NCBI GenBank assembly: GCA_910577155.1
Contig: CAJTMS010000004.1
Coordinates: forward strand, 1-50,207
Reading direction: 5' to 3'
Origin: an uncultured Mailhella sp.
GTDB lineage: Bacteria > Desulfobacterota > Desulfovibrionia > Desulfovibrionales > Desulfovibrionaceae
Length of the DNA stretch: 50,207 nucleotides
This document shows, in pieces, positions 8,209 through 16,197 of the stretch; position 1 is the first letter of the stretch, and each line of letters begins with the position of its first letter. Made by a program: the position numbers and the translations under genes. The notes beneath the pieces are model-generated. The model was not told the origin of the DNA and did no database searches. It saw only the letters and a program-made list of their open reading frames with translations.

Positions 8209-9237
8209 ATGAAAGAATTTACTGCGTTTCTTCTTGGCGAGCAAGAAAATATTAGTAAAGCATTACAAACTGTTACAGAAAAAATGCCGCGTTCTGTTCA
8301 GGAAATCGCACGCTATGCGTTTTTATCAGGCGGAAAACGTCTCCGCCCCGTGCTGACTCTTTTGTGGTATAAGCTCTTAGAAAACCGCAACAAAATCACT
8401 CATCCTGTTCTTTCTGTTTACGATGCGTCCATTGTCCTTGAAATGTTCCACGTTGCCAGCCTCTTGCATGACGATGTTCTTGATAATGCCGAACTTCGCC
8501 GCGGCAAAACCTCAAGCCATATCAAATTTGGCATTCGTCCCTGTCTTTTGGCAGGGGACGCCCTCCTTGCCATGGGCAATAAACAAATGGCAGAATTTCA
8601 GAATGTCCGCCTGATGAATATTATTTCTGACGCACTTTTGCGCACTGCCAACGGTGAAATTGATGAAATAGCCCTTGCAGGCAAAATTCCTGCCTCTCCC
8701 GCAGAATATCTTGATGTCATTGAAGGCAAAACAGCATGGATTATCCGTTCAGCCTGTGAAGTCGGGGCTGTTATGGCAGGTGCAGGCGAGGAAGACACTG
8801 CCAAAGCCCGCAATTTCGGCTTAAATCTCGGCATGGCTTTTCAAATTGTGGACGATGCCCTTGACTTTTCGCCTGAGGAAATCATCGGCAAGCCCGCAGG
8901 CGGCGATCTTCGCGAAAGAAAATGTACACCGCCCGTTTATATGTATTTGGAAACTCTGCACGGACAGGAAAAAGAGGATTTTATCAAGAAATTCAACGTA
9001 ATTCCCAGTCCTATTTTTGAAGCGAACCAAAAGCAGGGTATGGACAATACGGGCTTTAGCCATGAGGAATTAAAAGCAATCAATCAAAAAATTATTGATG
9101 CAAAATTCCCTGAAAAAACCAGAGAACTTGCCCAAAGCTATTTAGACAAAGCAAGAGAAAATATTGCCAATTTTACAGGCAGTTATGCTAATATGCTTTT
9201 AGAAGCGATAACCTATGTCAAAGAAAGAAAGAAATAG
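8209..9237 (+). CDS. ispB: polyprenyl (octaprenyl-type) diphosphate synthase
   Basis: A 342-residue trans-prenyltransferase that extends farnesyl diphosphate with isopentenyl diphosphate to make the side chain of the respiratory quinone. Both aspartate-rich motifs are present: DDVLD (residues 88-92) and DDALD (215-219), together with the GGKRLRP substrate motif (41-47). Small residues before the first motif suit long-chain products, but the chain length is not certain, so the symbol is tentative. It heads a run of genes (purL, argD, leuB), and its last 23 bases overlap the open frame upstream of purL. Positions 7963-8208 upstream hold no gene. Confidence 0.92.
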   Translation: MKEFTAFLLGEQENISKALQTVTEKMPRSVQEIARYAFLSGGKRLRPVLTLLWYKLLENRNKITHPVLSVYDASIVLEMFHVASLLHDDVLDNAELRRGKTSSHIKFGIRPCLLAGDALLAMGNKQMAEFQNVRLMNIISDALLRTANGEIDEIALAGKIPASPAEYLDVIEGKTAWIIRSACEVGAVMAGAGEEDTAKARNFGLNLGMAFQIVDDALDFSPEEIIGKPAGGDLRERKCTPPVYMYLETLHGQEKEDFIKKFNVIPSPIFEANQKQGMDNTGFSHEELKAINQKIIDAKFPEKTRELAQSYLDKARENIANFTGSYANMLLEAITYVKERKK

Positions 9238-9271
9238 CCGTAAGGCACAAAAACCAAGAAAAGGTGAAGAT

Positions 9272-12262
9272 ATGAGTCTTTTACGTTTGGAAATTCGTGT
9301 AAAGGAAAACCAACAGGATCCTGTCGGACACAGAGTTGCCGAAGAAATCAAGGAAGCACTGGGGCTTAGCATTGACAATGTCCGTATGGTAAAAGTGCTG
9401 ACCTTTGACGGCATAAACAGCGAGGAAGCAAAACTTTTGCTCGATAAAGCCGTTATGCATGACCCTGTTTTGCAAAGCGCAAGCCTTACAGCCACGACAT
9501 CCGGTGCTGATTATATCCTTGAAGTGAGCTTCCGTCCGGGGGTAACCGATAACGAAGGCAATACAGCAAGAAACACAGCCTGCCTTGTGCTTGGCAAAGA
9601 CCGCAGCGCCCTCAAGGTTTATACGGCAAAGCAATACCATTTATGGGGAAAAATCAGCCGTGCCGAGGCTGAACGAATTGGCAGGGACTTGCTTGCCAAC
9701 GAACTTATTGAACGTTTACGCATTAAAAATAAAGACGAATGGGCAAAAGAACCGGGCTTTGAAGCACAGGCTTCCAAGGTAACGGGCAAAGCCGTTGATA
9801 CTGTCCATATTATTCCTTTGCTCGGTATGAGCGATCAGGAACTTATTGATTACAGCCGTAAAAACACTCTTGCCCTTACTCTGGAAGAAATGCTTATTAT
9901 CAAGAATTTTTACGCAAAAACAGAAACCAAAGCCGACAGGGCAAAATTCGGCTTGCCGGAAAATCCCACCGACGCGGAACTGGAGGTACTCGCACAGACA
10001 TGGTCTGAACACTGCAAGCACAAAATTTTTGCGGCAAAAATTGATTATACCAACGAAGAAACAGGCAAAACAACGACCATTGACAGTTTATACAAAACCT
10101 ATATTAAAACCCCGACTGCCACTATCAGAAAACGGCTTGGAGACAAGGATTTCTGCCATTCTGTTTTCAGTGATAACGCAGGAGTAATTGCTTTTAATGA
10201 CGACTATGACGTCTGTATCAAAGTAGAAACCCATAACAGCCCTTCAGCCCTTGACCCTTACGGCGGCGCGCTGACCGGTATTGTGGGCGTAAACCGCGAC
10301 CCCATGGGCACAGGCATGGGGGCAGAGCTTGTCTGCAATACGGATGTATTTTGCTTTGCTTCTCCATTCCATACGGAAAAAATGCCTTCCCGCCTTCTGC
10401 ACCCGCGCCGTGTTATGGAAGGTGTCCGCAAAGGCGTTGAAGACGGCGGCAATAAATCAGGCATACCCACTGTCAACGGTGCAATTGTTTTTGATGAACG
10501 CTATTTAGGCAAACCTCTTGTTTACTGCGGAACTATCGGACTTATGCCCCGCACGCTCCACGGCATGCCCGGTTATGAAAAAACACCGACCGCCGGTGAC
10601 GCCATAGTCATGACAGGCGGACGCATTGGCAAGGACGGCATACACGGCGCAACCTTCTCTTCCGAAGAACTGCACGAAGAAAGCCCTGCAACAGCCGTAC
10701 AAATCGGTGACCCAATCACCCAAAGAAAAATGTATGATTTCATCATGAAAGCCCGTGATTTAGGCTTATATCATGCCATTACCGATAACGGCGCAGGCGG
10801 GCTGTCCTCTTCCGTGGGAGAAATGAGTGAAGCAACAGGCGGCTGCCGTTTGGACTTATCCAAAGCCCCGCTCAAGTATGACGGTTTACAGCCTTGGGAA
10901 ATTTTATTGTCCGAAGCGCAGGAACGCATGACCTTAGCTGTTCCGCAAGACAAATTACAGGAATTTTTAGCGCTTGCAAAACATATGGACGTGGAAGCAA
11001 CAACCCTTGGAGAATTTACGGACAGCGGCTATTTCCAAGTTTTTTACGGGGACAAGCCCGTTGCTAATTTGCCTATGGATTTCATGCATAACGGTCTGCC
11101 GCAAATGCAGCTGAAAGCTGTGTGGAAGAGCGAACAGCAAAACGCTATGCAAAACAAGGTGGCAATGCCCGACCCCAACGATAAGGCGGATTTCCTTTTG
11201 AAAATGCTGAGCCGCCTCAATATTTGCAGTAAGGAAAATATTGTCCGCCAATACGACCATGAAGTACGCGGCGGCAGTGTTATTAAACCTTTTGTGGGAA
11301 AAAATCAGGACGCACCTGCGGACGCCGCTGTGCTCCGCCCCGTGCTGGAAGATGAGGCAGGTATTGTTATTTCCAACGGTATTTGTCCAAAATTCAGTGA
11401 CTACGACACCTATCACATGATGGCAAATGCCCTTGACGAGGCAGTACGAAATGCCGTTGCTGTCGGTGCCGACCCTAACCATATGGCGGGCTGTGACAAC
11501 TTCTGCTGGTGTGACCCCATTCAATCCGAAAAAACACCTGACGGCGAATTCAAACTCGCCCAGCTGGTGCGAGCCTGCGAAGCCCTTGGCAAATATTGCC
11601 TTGACTACGGCGTTCCCTGCATTTCCGGCAAGGACTCCATGAAAAATGACTATATCGGGGACGGCAAGAAAATTTCCATTCCGCCGACCGTTCTTTTCAG
11701 CGTGCTGGCTAAAATTCAAAACGTCAACAATGCCGTTACCAGTGATTTCAAAGCTGCCGGCAATAAAATCTATTTGCTTGGCTATACCAAAAATGAAATG
11801 GCAGGCAGCGAAGCCTTTGATGAACTCGGCATTCGCGGCGGACGTGTTCCGCAGGTGGATTCTGCCTCTGCCCTGCGCCGTTATCAAGCCTACCATACAG
11901 CGGTGCAAAAGCATTTAGTCAAATCCTGTCATGACCTTTCTGACGGCGGACTGGCCGTTGCCCTTGCAGAAATGAGCATGGGCGGGCTGTTTGGCGCAAG
12001 AATTGACCTGAACCGTATCGGCAGAGAAAAAGATATGACTTCCATGGAAATCCTGTACAGCGAAAGTGCAAGCCGTTTCCTTGCGGAAGTGGAACCTGAT
12101 AAATGTGCAGAATTTGAAGCTCTCTTCACGGAGCATTGCTATCCTATCGGTGAAGTGGGCAAAGCAGCTGCCAATGTGGAAGTATATGCCGGAGAAAGCC
12201 TTGTTTTCAGCCAAAATATCGAAGCCATGACCAAGGCATTCAAAAAAACGCTTAATGCATAA
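9272..12262 (+). CDS. purL: phosphoribosylformylglycinamidine synthase, PurS-PurL type without amidotransferase
   Basis: A 996-residue enzyme of step 4 in purine synthesis, ATP-dependent conversion of FGAR to FGAM. Residues 1 to about 85 resemble a PurS-like domain. The catalytic region follows, with TWSEHCKHKIF near residue 243, KVETHNSPSALDPYGG, and a second AIR-synthase-like half ending near the C-terminus. E. coli-type PurL is about 1,295 residues and ends in a glutamine amidotransferase; that domain is missing here, so ammonia must come from a separate PurQ. The start at 9272 follows AAGGTGA; the longer frame from 9215 overlaps ispB and lacks such a site. The argD gene follows 13 bases later. 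Confidence 0.94.
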   Translation: MSLLRLEIRVKENQQDPVGHRVAEEIKEALGLSIDNVRMVKVLTFDGINSEEAKLLLDKAVMHDPVLQSASLTATTSGADYILEVSFRPGVTDNEGNTARNTACLVLGKDRSALKVYTAKQYHLWGKISRAEAERIGRDLLANELIERLRIKNKDEWAKEPGFEAQASKVTGKAVDTVHIIPLLGMSDQELIDYSRKNTLALTLEEMLIIKNFYAKTETKADRAKFGLPENPTDAELEVLAQTWSEHCKHKIFAAKIDYTNEETGKTTTIDSLYKTYIKTPTATIRKRLGDKDFCHSVFSDNAGVIAFNDDYDVCIKVETHNSPSALDPYGGALTGIVGVNRDPMGTGMGAELVCNTDVFCFASPFHTEKMPSRLLHPRRVMEGVRKGVEDGGNKSGIPTVNGAIVFDERYLGKPLVYCGTIGLMPRTLHGMPGYEKTPTAGDAIVMTGGRIGKDGIHGATFSSEELHEESPATAVQIGDPITQRKMYDFIMKARDLGLYHAITDNGAGGLSSSVGEMSEATGGCRLDLSKAPLKYDGLQPWEILLSEAQERMTLAVPQDKLQEFLALAKHMDVEATTLGEFTDSGYFQVFYGDKPVANLPMDFMHNGLPQMQLKAVWKSEQQNAMQNKVAMPDPNDKADFLLKMLSRLNICSKENIVRQYDHEVRGGSVIKPFVGKNQDAPADAAVLRPVLEDEAGIVISNGICPKFSDYDTYHMMANALDEAVRNAVAVGADPNHMAGCDNFCWCDPIQSEKTPDGEFKLAQLVRACEALGKYCLDYGVPCISGKDSMKNDYIGDGKKISIPPTVLFSVLAKIQNVNNAVTSDFKAAGNKIYLLGYTKNEMAGSEAFDELGIRGGRVPQVDSASALRRYQAYHTAVQKHLVKSCHDLSDGGLAVALAEMSMGGLFGARIDLNRIGREKDMTSMEILYSESASRFLAEVEPDKCAEFEALFTEHCYPIGEVGKAAANVEVYAGESLVFSQNIEAMTKAFKKTLNA

Positions 12263-12275
12263 ACGGAGTGAAAAA

Positions 12276-13478
12276 ATGACGCGTTTTGAAGCATTAAAAG
12301 CAAAAGAAGAACAACTTTTATGCAGAACCTACGGACGCTACCCTGTCAGCGTGGCAAGAGCCAAAGGAAGCAAAATCTGGGATATTGACGGCAAAGAATA
12401 TCTTGACTTACTGACAGGCATTGCCGTTACTTCGCTTGGACACTGCAATGAGGAACTGGCTGACGTAATTTGCGAACAGGCAAAAAAACTCATTCATGTC
12501 AGTAACTTATTTTATCAGGAAGAACAGCTTGAACTCGCTGAACGCCTTTTAAAAACCTGTCATATGGATAAGGTATTTTTTTGCAATTCCGGAGCAGAAG
12601 CCAATGAAGCTGCCATTAAAATTGCACGGCGTTATCAGCAGCGGGTAAAAAATACGAAACGCTACGAAATTATCACCATGAGCCATGCCTTCCATGGACG
12701 GACGCTTGCCACGCTTTCTGCCACAGGTCAGGAAAAGTATCTTGACGGTTTTGCCCCGCGCACTGACGGTTTTGTACAGGTATCATGGCATGATATAAAC
12801 GCTCTTGAAGACGCAGTAACCGAGAAAACCGCGGCAGTACTCATGGAAATTATCCAAGGGGAAGGAGGCGTTAACTGCCTGAGCCCTGAATATGTGGAAA
12901 AAGTGCAGGAACTTTGCCATAAAAACGGTGTTCTCTTTATGGTGGACGAAGTGCAGGCAGGACTTTGCCGTTCCGGCAAATGGTGGTCTTTCCAGCATTA
13001 CAACGTCAAGCCGGACGTCATGACCAACGCAAAAGCCCTTGCCAACGGCTTGCCCCTTGGCTGTATGATGACTACCGATGAAATCTCCCAAGCCTTTGTT
13101 CCGGGCTCCCATGCCACCACCTTTGGCGGCGGGGCACTCGTAACCAAAGTCGGGGCAAAAGTCCTTGAAATCATGGAACGCGATCATTTGGCAGAACGAG
13201 CCGAGGCACTGGGCGCATACCTTGCCGATAAGATTATGGCACTGGACAGCCCATGGGTAAAGGAAATACGCGGTTTCGGGCTTATCCGCGGCATTCAGCT
13301 CACCTGCACGGAAGAAAGCGCCAAAGAACTTTGGAATAAGCTCATTGCAGACGGCATTATTTTAAATCTGACCCAAGGCACGGTTTTGCGTTTGCTTCCT
13401 GCCCTTACCATCGGCACAAGTGAACTCGACTACTTTGTGGACATTCTCAGTAAACATTTAAAGGCTATCGAAAAATAA
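12276..13478 (+). CDS. argD: acetylornithine aminotransferase
   Basis: A 400-residue class-III PLP aminotransferase of arginine synthesis, which swaps the amino group between N-acetylornithine and 2-oxoglutarate; related enzymes also act on succinyldiaminopimelate. Visible motifs are the N-terminal GSKIWDIDGKEYLDLLTGIA, the PLP phosphate region CNSGAEANEAAIKIAR, the MVDEVQAGLCRSG aspartate block, and the Schiff-base lysine at about residue 253 (TNAKALANGLPLG). The start at 12276 is chosen because CGGAGTG precedes it by 7 bases. It stands 13 bases after purL and 9 bases before leuB, so co-transcription is likely. Confidence 0.94.
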   Translation: MTRFEALKAKEEQLLCRTYGRYPVSVARAKGSKIWDIDGKEYLDLLTGIAVTSLGHCNEELADVICEQAKKLIHVSNLFYQEEQLELAERLLKTCHMDKVFFCNSGAEANEAAIKIARRYQQRVKNTKRYEIITMSHAFHGRTLATLSATGQEKYLDGFAPRTDGFVQVSWHDINALEDAVTEKTAAVLMEIIQGEGGVNCLSPEYVEKVQELCHKNGVLFMVDEVQAGLCRSGKWWSFQHYNVKPDVMTNAKALANGLPLGCMMTTDEISQAFVPGSHATTFGGGALVTKVGAKVLEIMERDHLAERAEALGAYLADKIMALDSPWVKEIRGFGLIRGIQLTCTEESAKELWNKLIADGIILNLTQGTVLRLLPALTIGTSELDYFVDILSKHLKAIEK

Positions 13479-13487
13479 AGGAAAAAT

Positions 13488-14561
13488 ATGAAAAAACATA
13501 TTGTAGTTATGGCTGGAGACGGAATTGGTCCGGAAATCGTAGGAGAAGCACTGCGCGTGCTTGATGCAACAGCAAAAAAATTCAGCCATGAATTTACCAC
13601 GGAAAATGTCCTCATTGGCGGCATTGCCATTGATACAACAGGCTCTCCTCTTCCGGAAGCAACCATCGAAGCCTGCAAAAAAGCAGACGCTGTCCTTTTG
13701 GGTTCCGTGGGCGGTCCCAAATGGGATACCATTGACCCTGCCATCCGTCCTGAAAAAGGGCTTCTTGGTATACGTAAGGCATTAGGTTTATATGCAAATC
13801 TTCGTCCTGCCCGTCTTTTCCCCGAACTTGCAGGAGCCTGCCTTTTACGCAAGGATATTGTGGATAAAGGGCTTGATGTCATGGTTGTGCGGGAATTGAC
13901 AGGCGGTATTTATTTTGGAAAGCCCGCCGGCGTTGAAATCCGTGACAGCAGGCGCACGGGCTTCAATACGATGATTTACAATGAAGACGAAATCAGGCGT
14001 ATTGCCCATATTGCGTTCAAAGCTGCCATGAAGCGAAGAAAAAAAGTCTGCTCTGTGGATAAAGCAAACGTGCTTGACGTCAGCCGTCTCTGGCGTGAGG
14101 TTGTCACCGAGGTTTCCAAGGAATACCCCGAAGTGGAACTCAGCTACATGTATGTGGACAATGCCGCCATGCAGCTGGTACGTGACCCAAGCCAATTTGA
14201 TGTTATTGTCACCGGCAATCTTTTTGGGGATATTCTCTCTGATGAAGCCGCGGTTATTACCGGTTCCATCGGCATGCTCGCCTCCGCAAGCCTTGGCAGC
14301 GAATACGCAGGACTGTATGAGCCCATTCACGGCTCTGCCCCTGATATTGCAGGACAAAAAAAGGCAAATCCTCTTGCCACTATTTTATCTGTTGCCATGA
14401 TGCTTTTGCATGAATTTGACCTTGCCGATGAAGCTTTGTGCATTGAAAATGCTGTCCGCAAAACCCTGCAGGACGGCTTCAGAACAGGCGATATCATGGA
14501 AGAAGGCAAAATTCTTTGCAATACCACTGAAATGACTGATAAAGTCATCGAACGCCTGTAA
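13488..14561 (+). CDS. leuB: 3-isopropylmalate dehydrogenase
   Basis: A 357-residue enzyme that oxidises and decarboxylates 3-isopropylmalate in leucine synthesis. Family motifs include GDGIGPEIVGEALRVL, the substrate arginines in LRPARLFP and VVRELTGGIYFG, the lysine-containing VDKANVL, and the metal and NAD region GDILSDEAAVITGSIGMLAS followed by EPIHGSAPDIAGQ. Length and motifs are normal. It follows argD by 9 bases. The other leucine genes (leuA, leuC, leuD) lie 24 kb away on the opposite strand. A hairpin with a pyrimidine-rich tail follows. Confidence 0.97.
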   Translation: MKKHIVVMAGDGIGPEIVGEALRVLDATAKKFSHEFTTENVLIGGIAIDTTGSPLPEATIEACKKADAVLLGSVGGPKWDTIDPAIRPEKGLLGIRKALGLYANLRPARLFPELAGACLLRKDIVDKGLDVMVVRELTGGIYFGKPAGVEIRDSRRTGFNTMIYNEDEIRRIAHIAFKAAMKRRKKVCSVDKANVLDVSRLWREVVTEVSKEYPEVELSYMYVDNAAMQLVRDPSQFDVIVTGNLFGDILSDEAAVITGSIGMLASASLGSEYAGLYEPIHGSAPDIAGQKKANPLATILSVAMMLLHEFDLADEALCIENAVRKTLQDGFRTGDIMEEGKILCNTTEMTDKVIERL

Positions 14562-14573
14562 AAAGGCTTTTCC

Positions 14574-14622
14574 GAGCTTCCCCGTCCATTATGCAGCAAA
14601 AAATGAATGGGGAGCTTCTTTC
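14574..14622 (+). terminator. probable terminator after leuB
   Basis: AGCTTCCCCGTCCATT pairs with AATGAATGGGGAGCT across about 11 bases, with one bulged base, one mismatch and a G-U pair. TTCTTTCTCTTT follows. It ends 13 bases before the first DUF1796-like gene, so it separates that gene from leuB. Confidence 0.65.
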
Positions 14623-14634
14623 TCTTTATTTCCT

Positions 14635-15345
14635 ATGGATACTCTTCGTGTTTACGACCGCCTCATTTCCCTTGGCTTAAACTGTGAAACAAGCTTTAAC
14701 CTGTATAAATTTTACGGCGGGACAGAAAGTTCTTTATTCCAATGGGCAACTGTTCCTGCTGCCAATTTCATTGAGGTGCTGGAGAATCCGACTCTTATTT
14801 ATTCAGGGAAAATCATTGAAGATCCCAAAACAAATATGTGGAAATGTGCTGTCACCCATATCAATTTCCACGGAAAAAGCCTGCCTTGCCAGCTGCTTGA
14901 TGAGCACGGTCAGCGCGATAAAGAAAAAGTCCGTGCAGAAATCAAGGATACCGTCAAACGCGTTCACTATCTCTGTGACAAATTCCGTGTCATTGCGCAG
15001 TCAGCAGAAACAAAACTGTATATCATAGGTTTACATCCTGCTTTTTACACGGATACACAAGAAAATACCGTACATTTTCTCCAAAACTTGTATACGGTAT
15101 TGCAGCATACTGCCAAGAATGCCTCACTGCTTGTCATTCTTGAAGATAAAATGAAAACACCTGAAAAAATGCAGATGGACAATAATGCAACATTTTTTAT
15201 CCGTTCCATAGACCACTTTGCCCCTGCACAAAAAGCAACCTCCCCTGAAGAAATGGATATGCAGGGATATGCACGAATTTTTCAGGAATTTTCCCCTGCC
15301 AAATTTGTAAAGAAAGAAAAAAAATATAAATTCGAGTATGAATAA
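14635..15345 (+). CDS. DUF1796-like putative papain-type cysteine peptidase, tandem copy 1
   Basis: A 236-residue protein that I assign to the DUF1796 group from the opening pattern LISLGLNCETSF, followed by SSLFQWATVPAANFIEVLE. The candidate catalytic residues are the cysteine in GLNCE (about residue 18), the histidines in VTHINFHG (about 77-81) and the aspartate or histidine in IDHFAP (about 190). No signal peptide is visible. The biochemical activity of this family is not established to my knowledge; members often occur with polysaccharide genes. It is followed by a close paralog and then by a surface O-acylation pair. No clear ribosome binding site precedes the ATG. Confidence 0.8.
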   Translation: MDTLRVYDRLISLGLNCETSFNLYKFYGGTESSLFQWATVPAANFIEVLENPTLIYSGKIIEDPKTNMWKCAVTHINFHGKSLPCQLLDEHGQRDKEKVRAEIKDTVKRVHYLCDKFRVIAQSAETKLYIIGLHPAFYTDTQENTVHFLQNLYTVLQHTAKNASLLVILEDKMKTPEKMQMDNNATFFIRSIDHFAPAQKATSPEEMDMQGYARIFQEFSPAKFVKKEKKYKFEYE

Positions 15346-15371
15346 GCACGCTTTTCATGCACAACGCTTTT

Positions 15372-16085
15372 ATGGACAACATACGCCGTTACGATCGCCT
15401 CATTTCCCTTGGTTTAAATTGTGAAACCAGTTTCATTCTCTATAAAATTTATGGTGGGGCAGAAAGCTCTTTATTCCAATGGGCTACTGTTCCTGCTGCC
15501 AATTTTATTGAGGTGCTGGGTAATCTGAGCCTCATTTATTCCGGAAAAATTATTGATGATCCAAAAACAAATATGTGGAAATGTGCTGTCACCCATATCA
15601 ATTTCCACGGTGTCCATACACCTCAGGAATTGCTCGATGAACACGGGAAACGCGACAGCAAAAAAGTCCGTGCGGAACTTTTAAATACAAAAGAACGCAT
15701 AGAATATCAGTGTGAAAAATTTTTAGTCATTGCAAAATCAGCGGAAACAAAGCTCTATGTTATCGGCTTATATCCGGGTCTGTGTCATCGCACCAATGAA
15801 GGACGGGTAAAATTTTTGCAAGAGCTCTTTGCAGCACTCCGGCGCATGGCAAAAAATGCTTCATTGCTTGTTTTTGTCGAAAAAAGCATGCAGACGGACG
15901 AAATCATGGCGCTGGATAACGATACGGATTTTTTCATCCGTATCCTTGACCACTTTGCCCCCTATGATAAAGCAACGTCAGCCCTGCATGTCGATTTGGC
16001 AGGAAGTGCAAAAATCCTGCAGGAATTTGCCCCCAAAAAACAGCAAATCAATAAAAGCAATTTGTATAAATTTGAACGCAAATAA
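15372..16085 (+). CDS. DUF1796-like putative papain-type cysteine peptidase, tandem copy 2
   Basis: A 237-residue paralog of the preceding protein. The first about 85 residues are nearly identical in both (RYDRLISLGLNCETSF, the FQWATVPAANFIEVL block and TNMWKCAVTHINFHG). The C-terminal halves have diverged more. The same cysteine, histidine and aspartate candidates are kept. The ATG at 15372 aligns with the start of copy 1, so I prefer it to 15357, although no strong ribosome binding site is seen for either. The pair looks like a local gene duplication with later divergence. Confidence 0.8.
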   Translation: MDNIRRYDRLISLGLNCETSFILYKIYGGAESSLFQWATVPAANFIEVLGNLSLIYSGKIIDDPKTNMWKCAVTHINFHGVHTPQELLDEHGKRDSKKVRAELLNTKERIEYQCEKFLVIAKSAETKLYVIGLYPGLCHRTNEGRVKFLQELFAALRRMAKNASLLVFVEKSMQTDEIMALDNDTDFFIRILDHFAPYDKATSALHVDLAGSAKILQEFAPKKQQINKSNLYKFERK

Positions 16086-16125
16086 TTTTGGTTCAATCCC
16101 CTTATTTTTGCCATTCCGTATGGAC

Positions 16126-16166
16126 AGGAAAAACAGGCATAACTGACAAAAATACCATGCCTGTTT
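16126..16166 (-). terminator. terminator after the SGNH-esterase gene
   Basis: AAACAGGCAT and ATGCCTGTTT form a perfect 10-bp stem across 16 bases. On the minus strand the stem runs into a short T-run. It lies about 30 bases beyond the stop of the fusion gene and lies between two converging genes. Confidence 0.75.
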
Positions 16167-16197
16167 GAGAAATCGCCTCGGGAGTTTTTTTGATACG

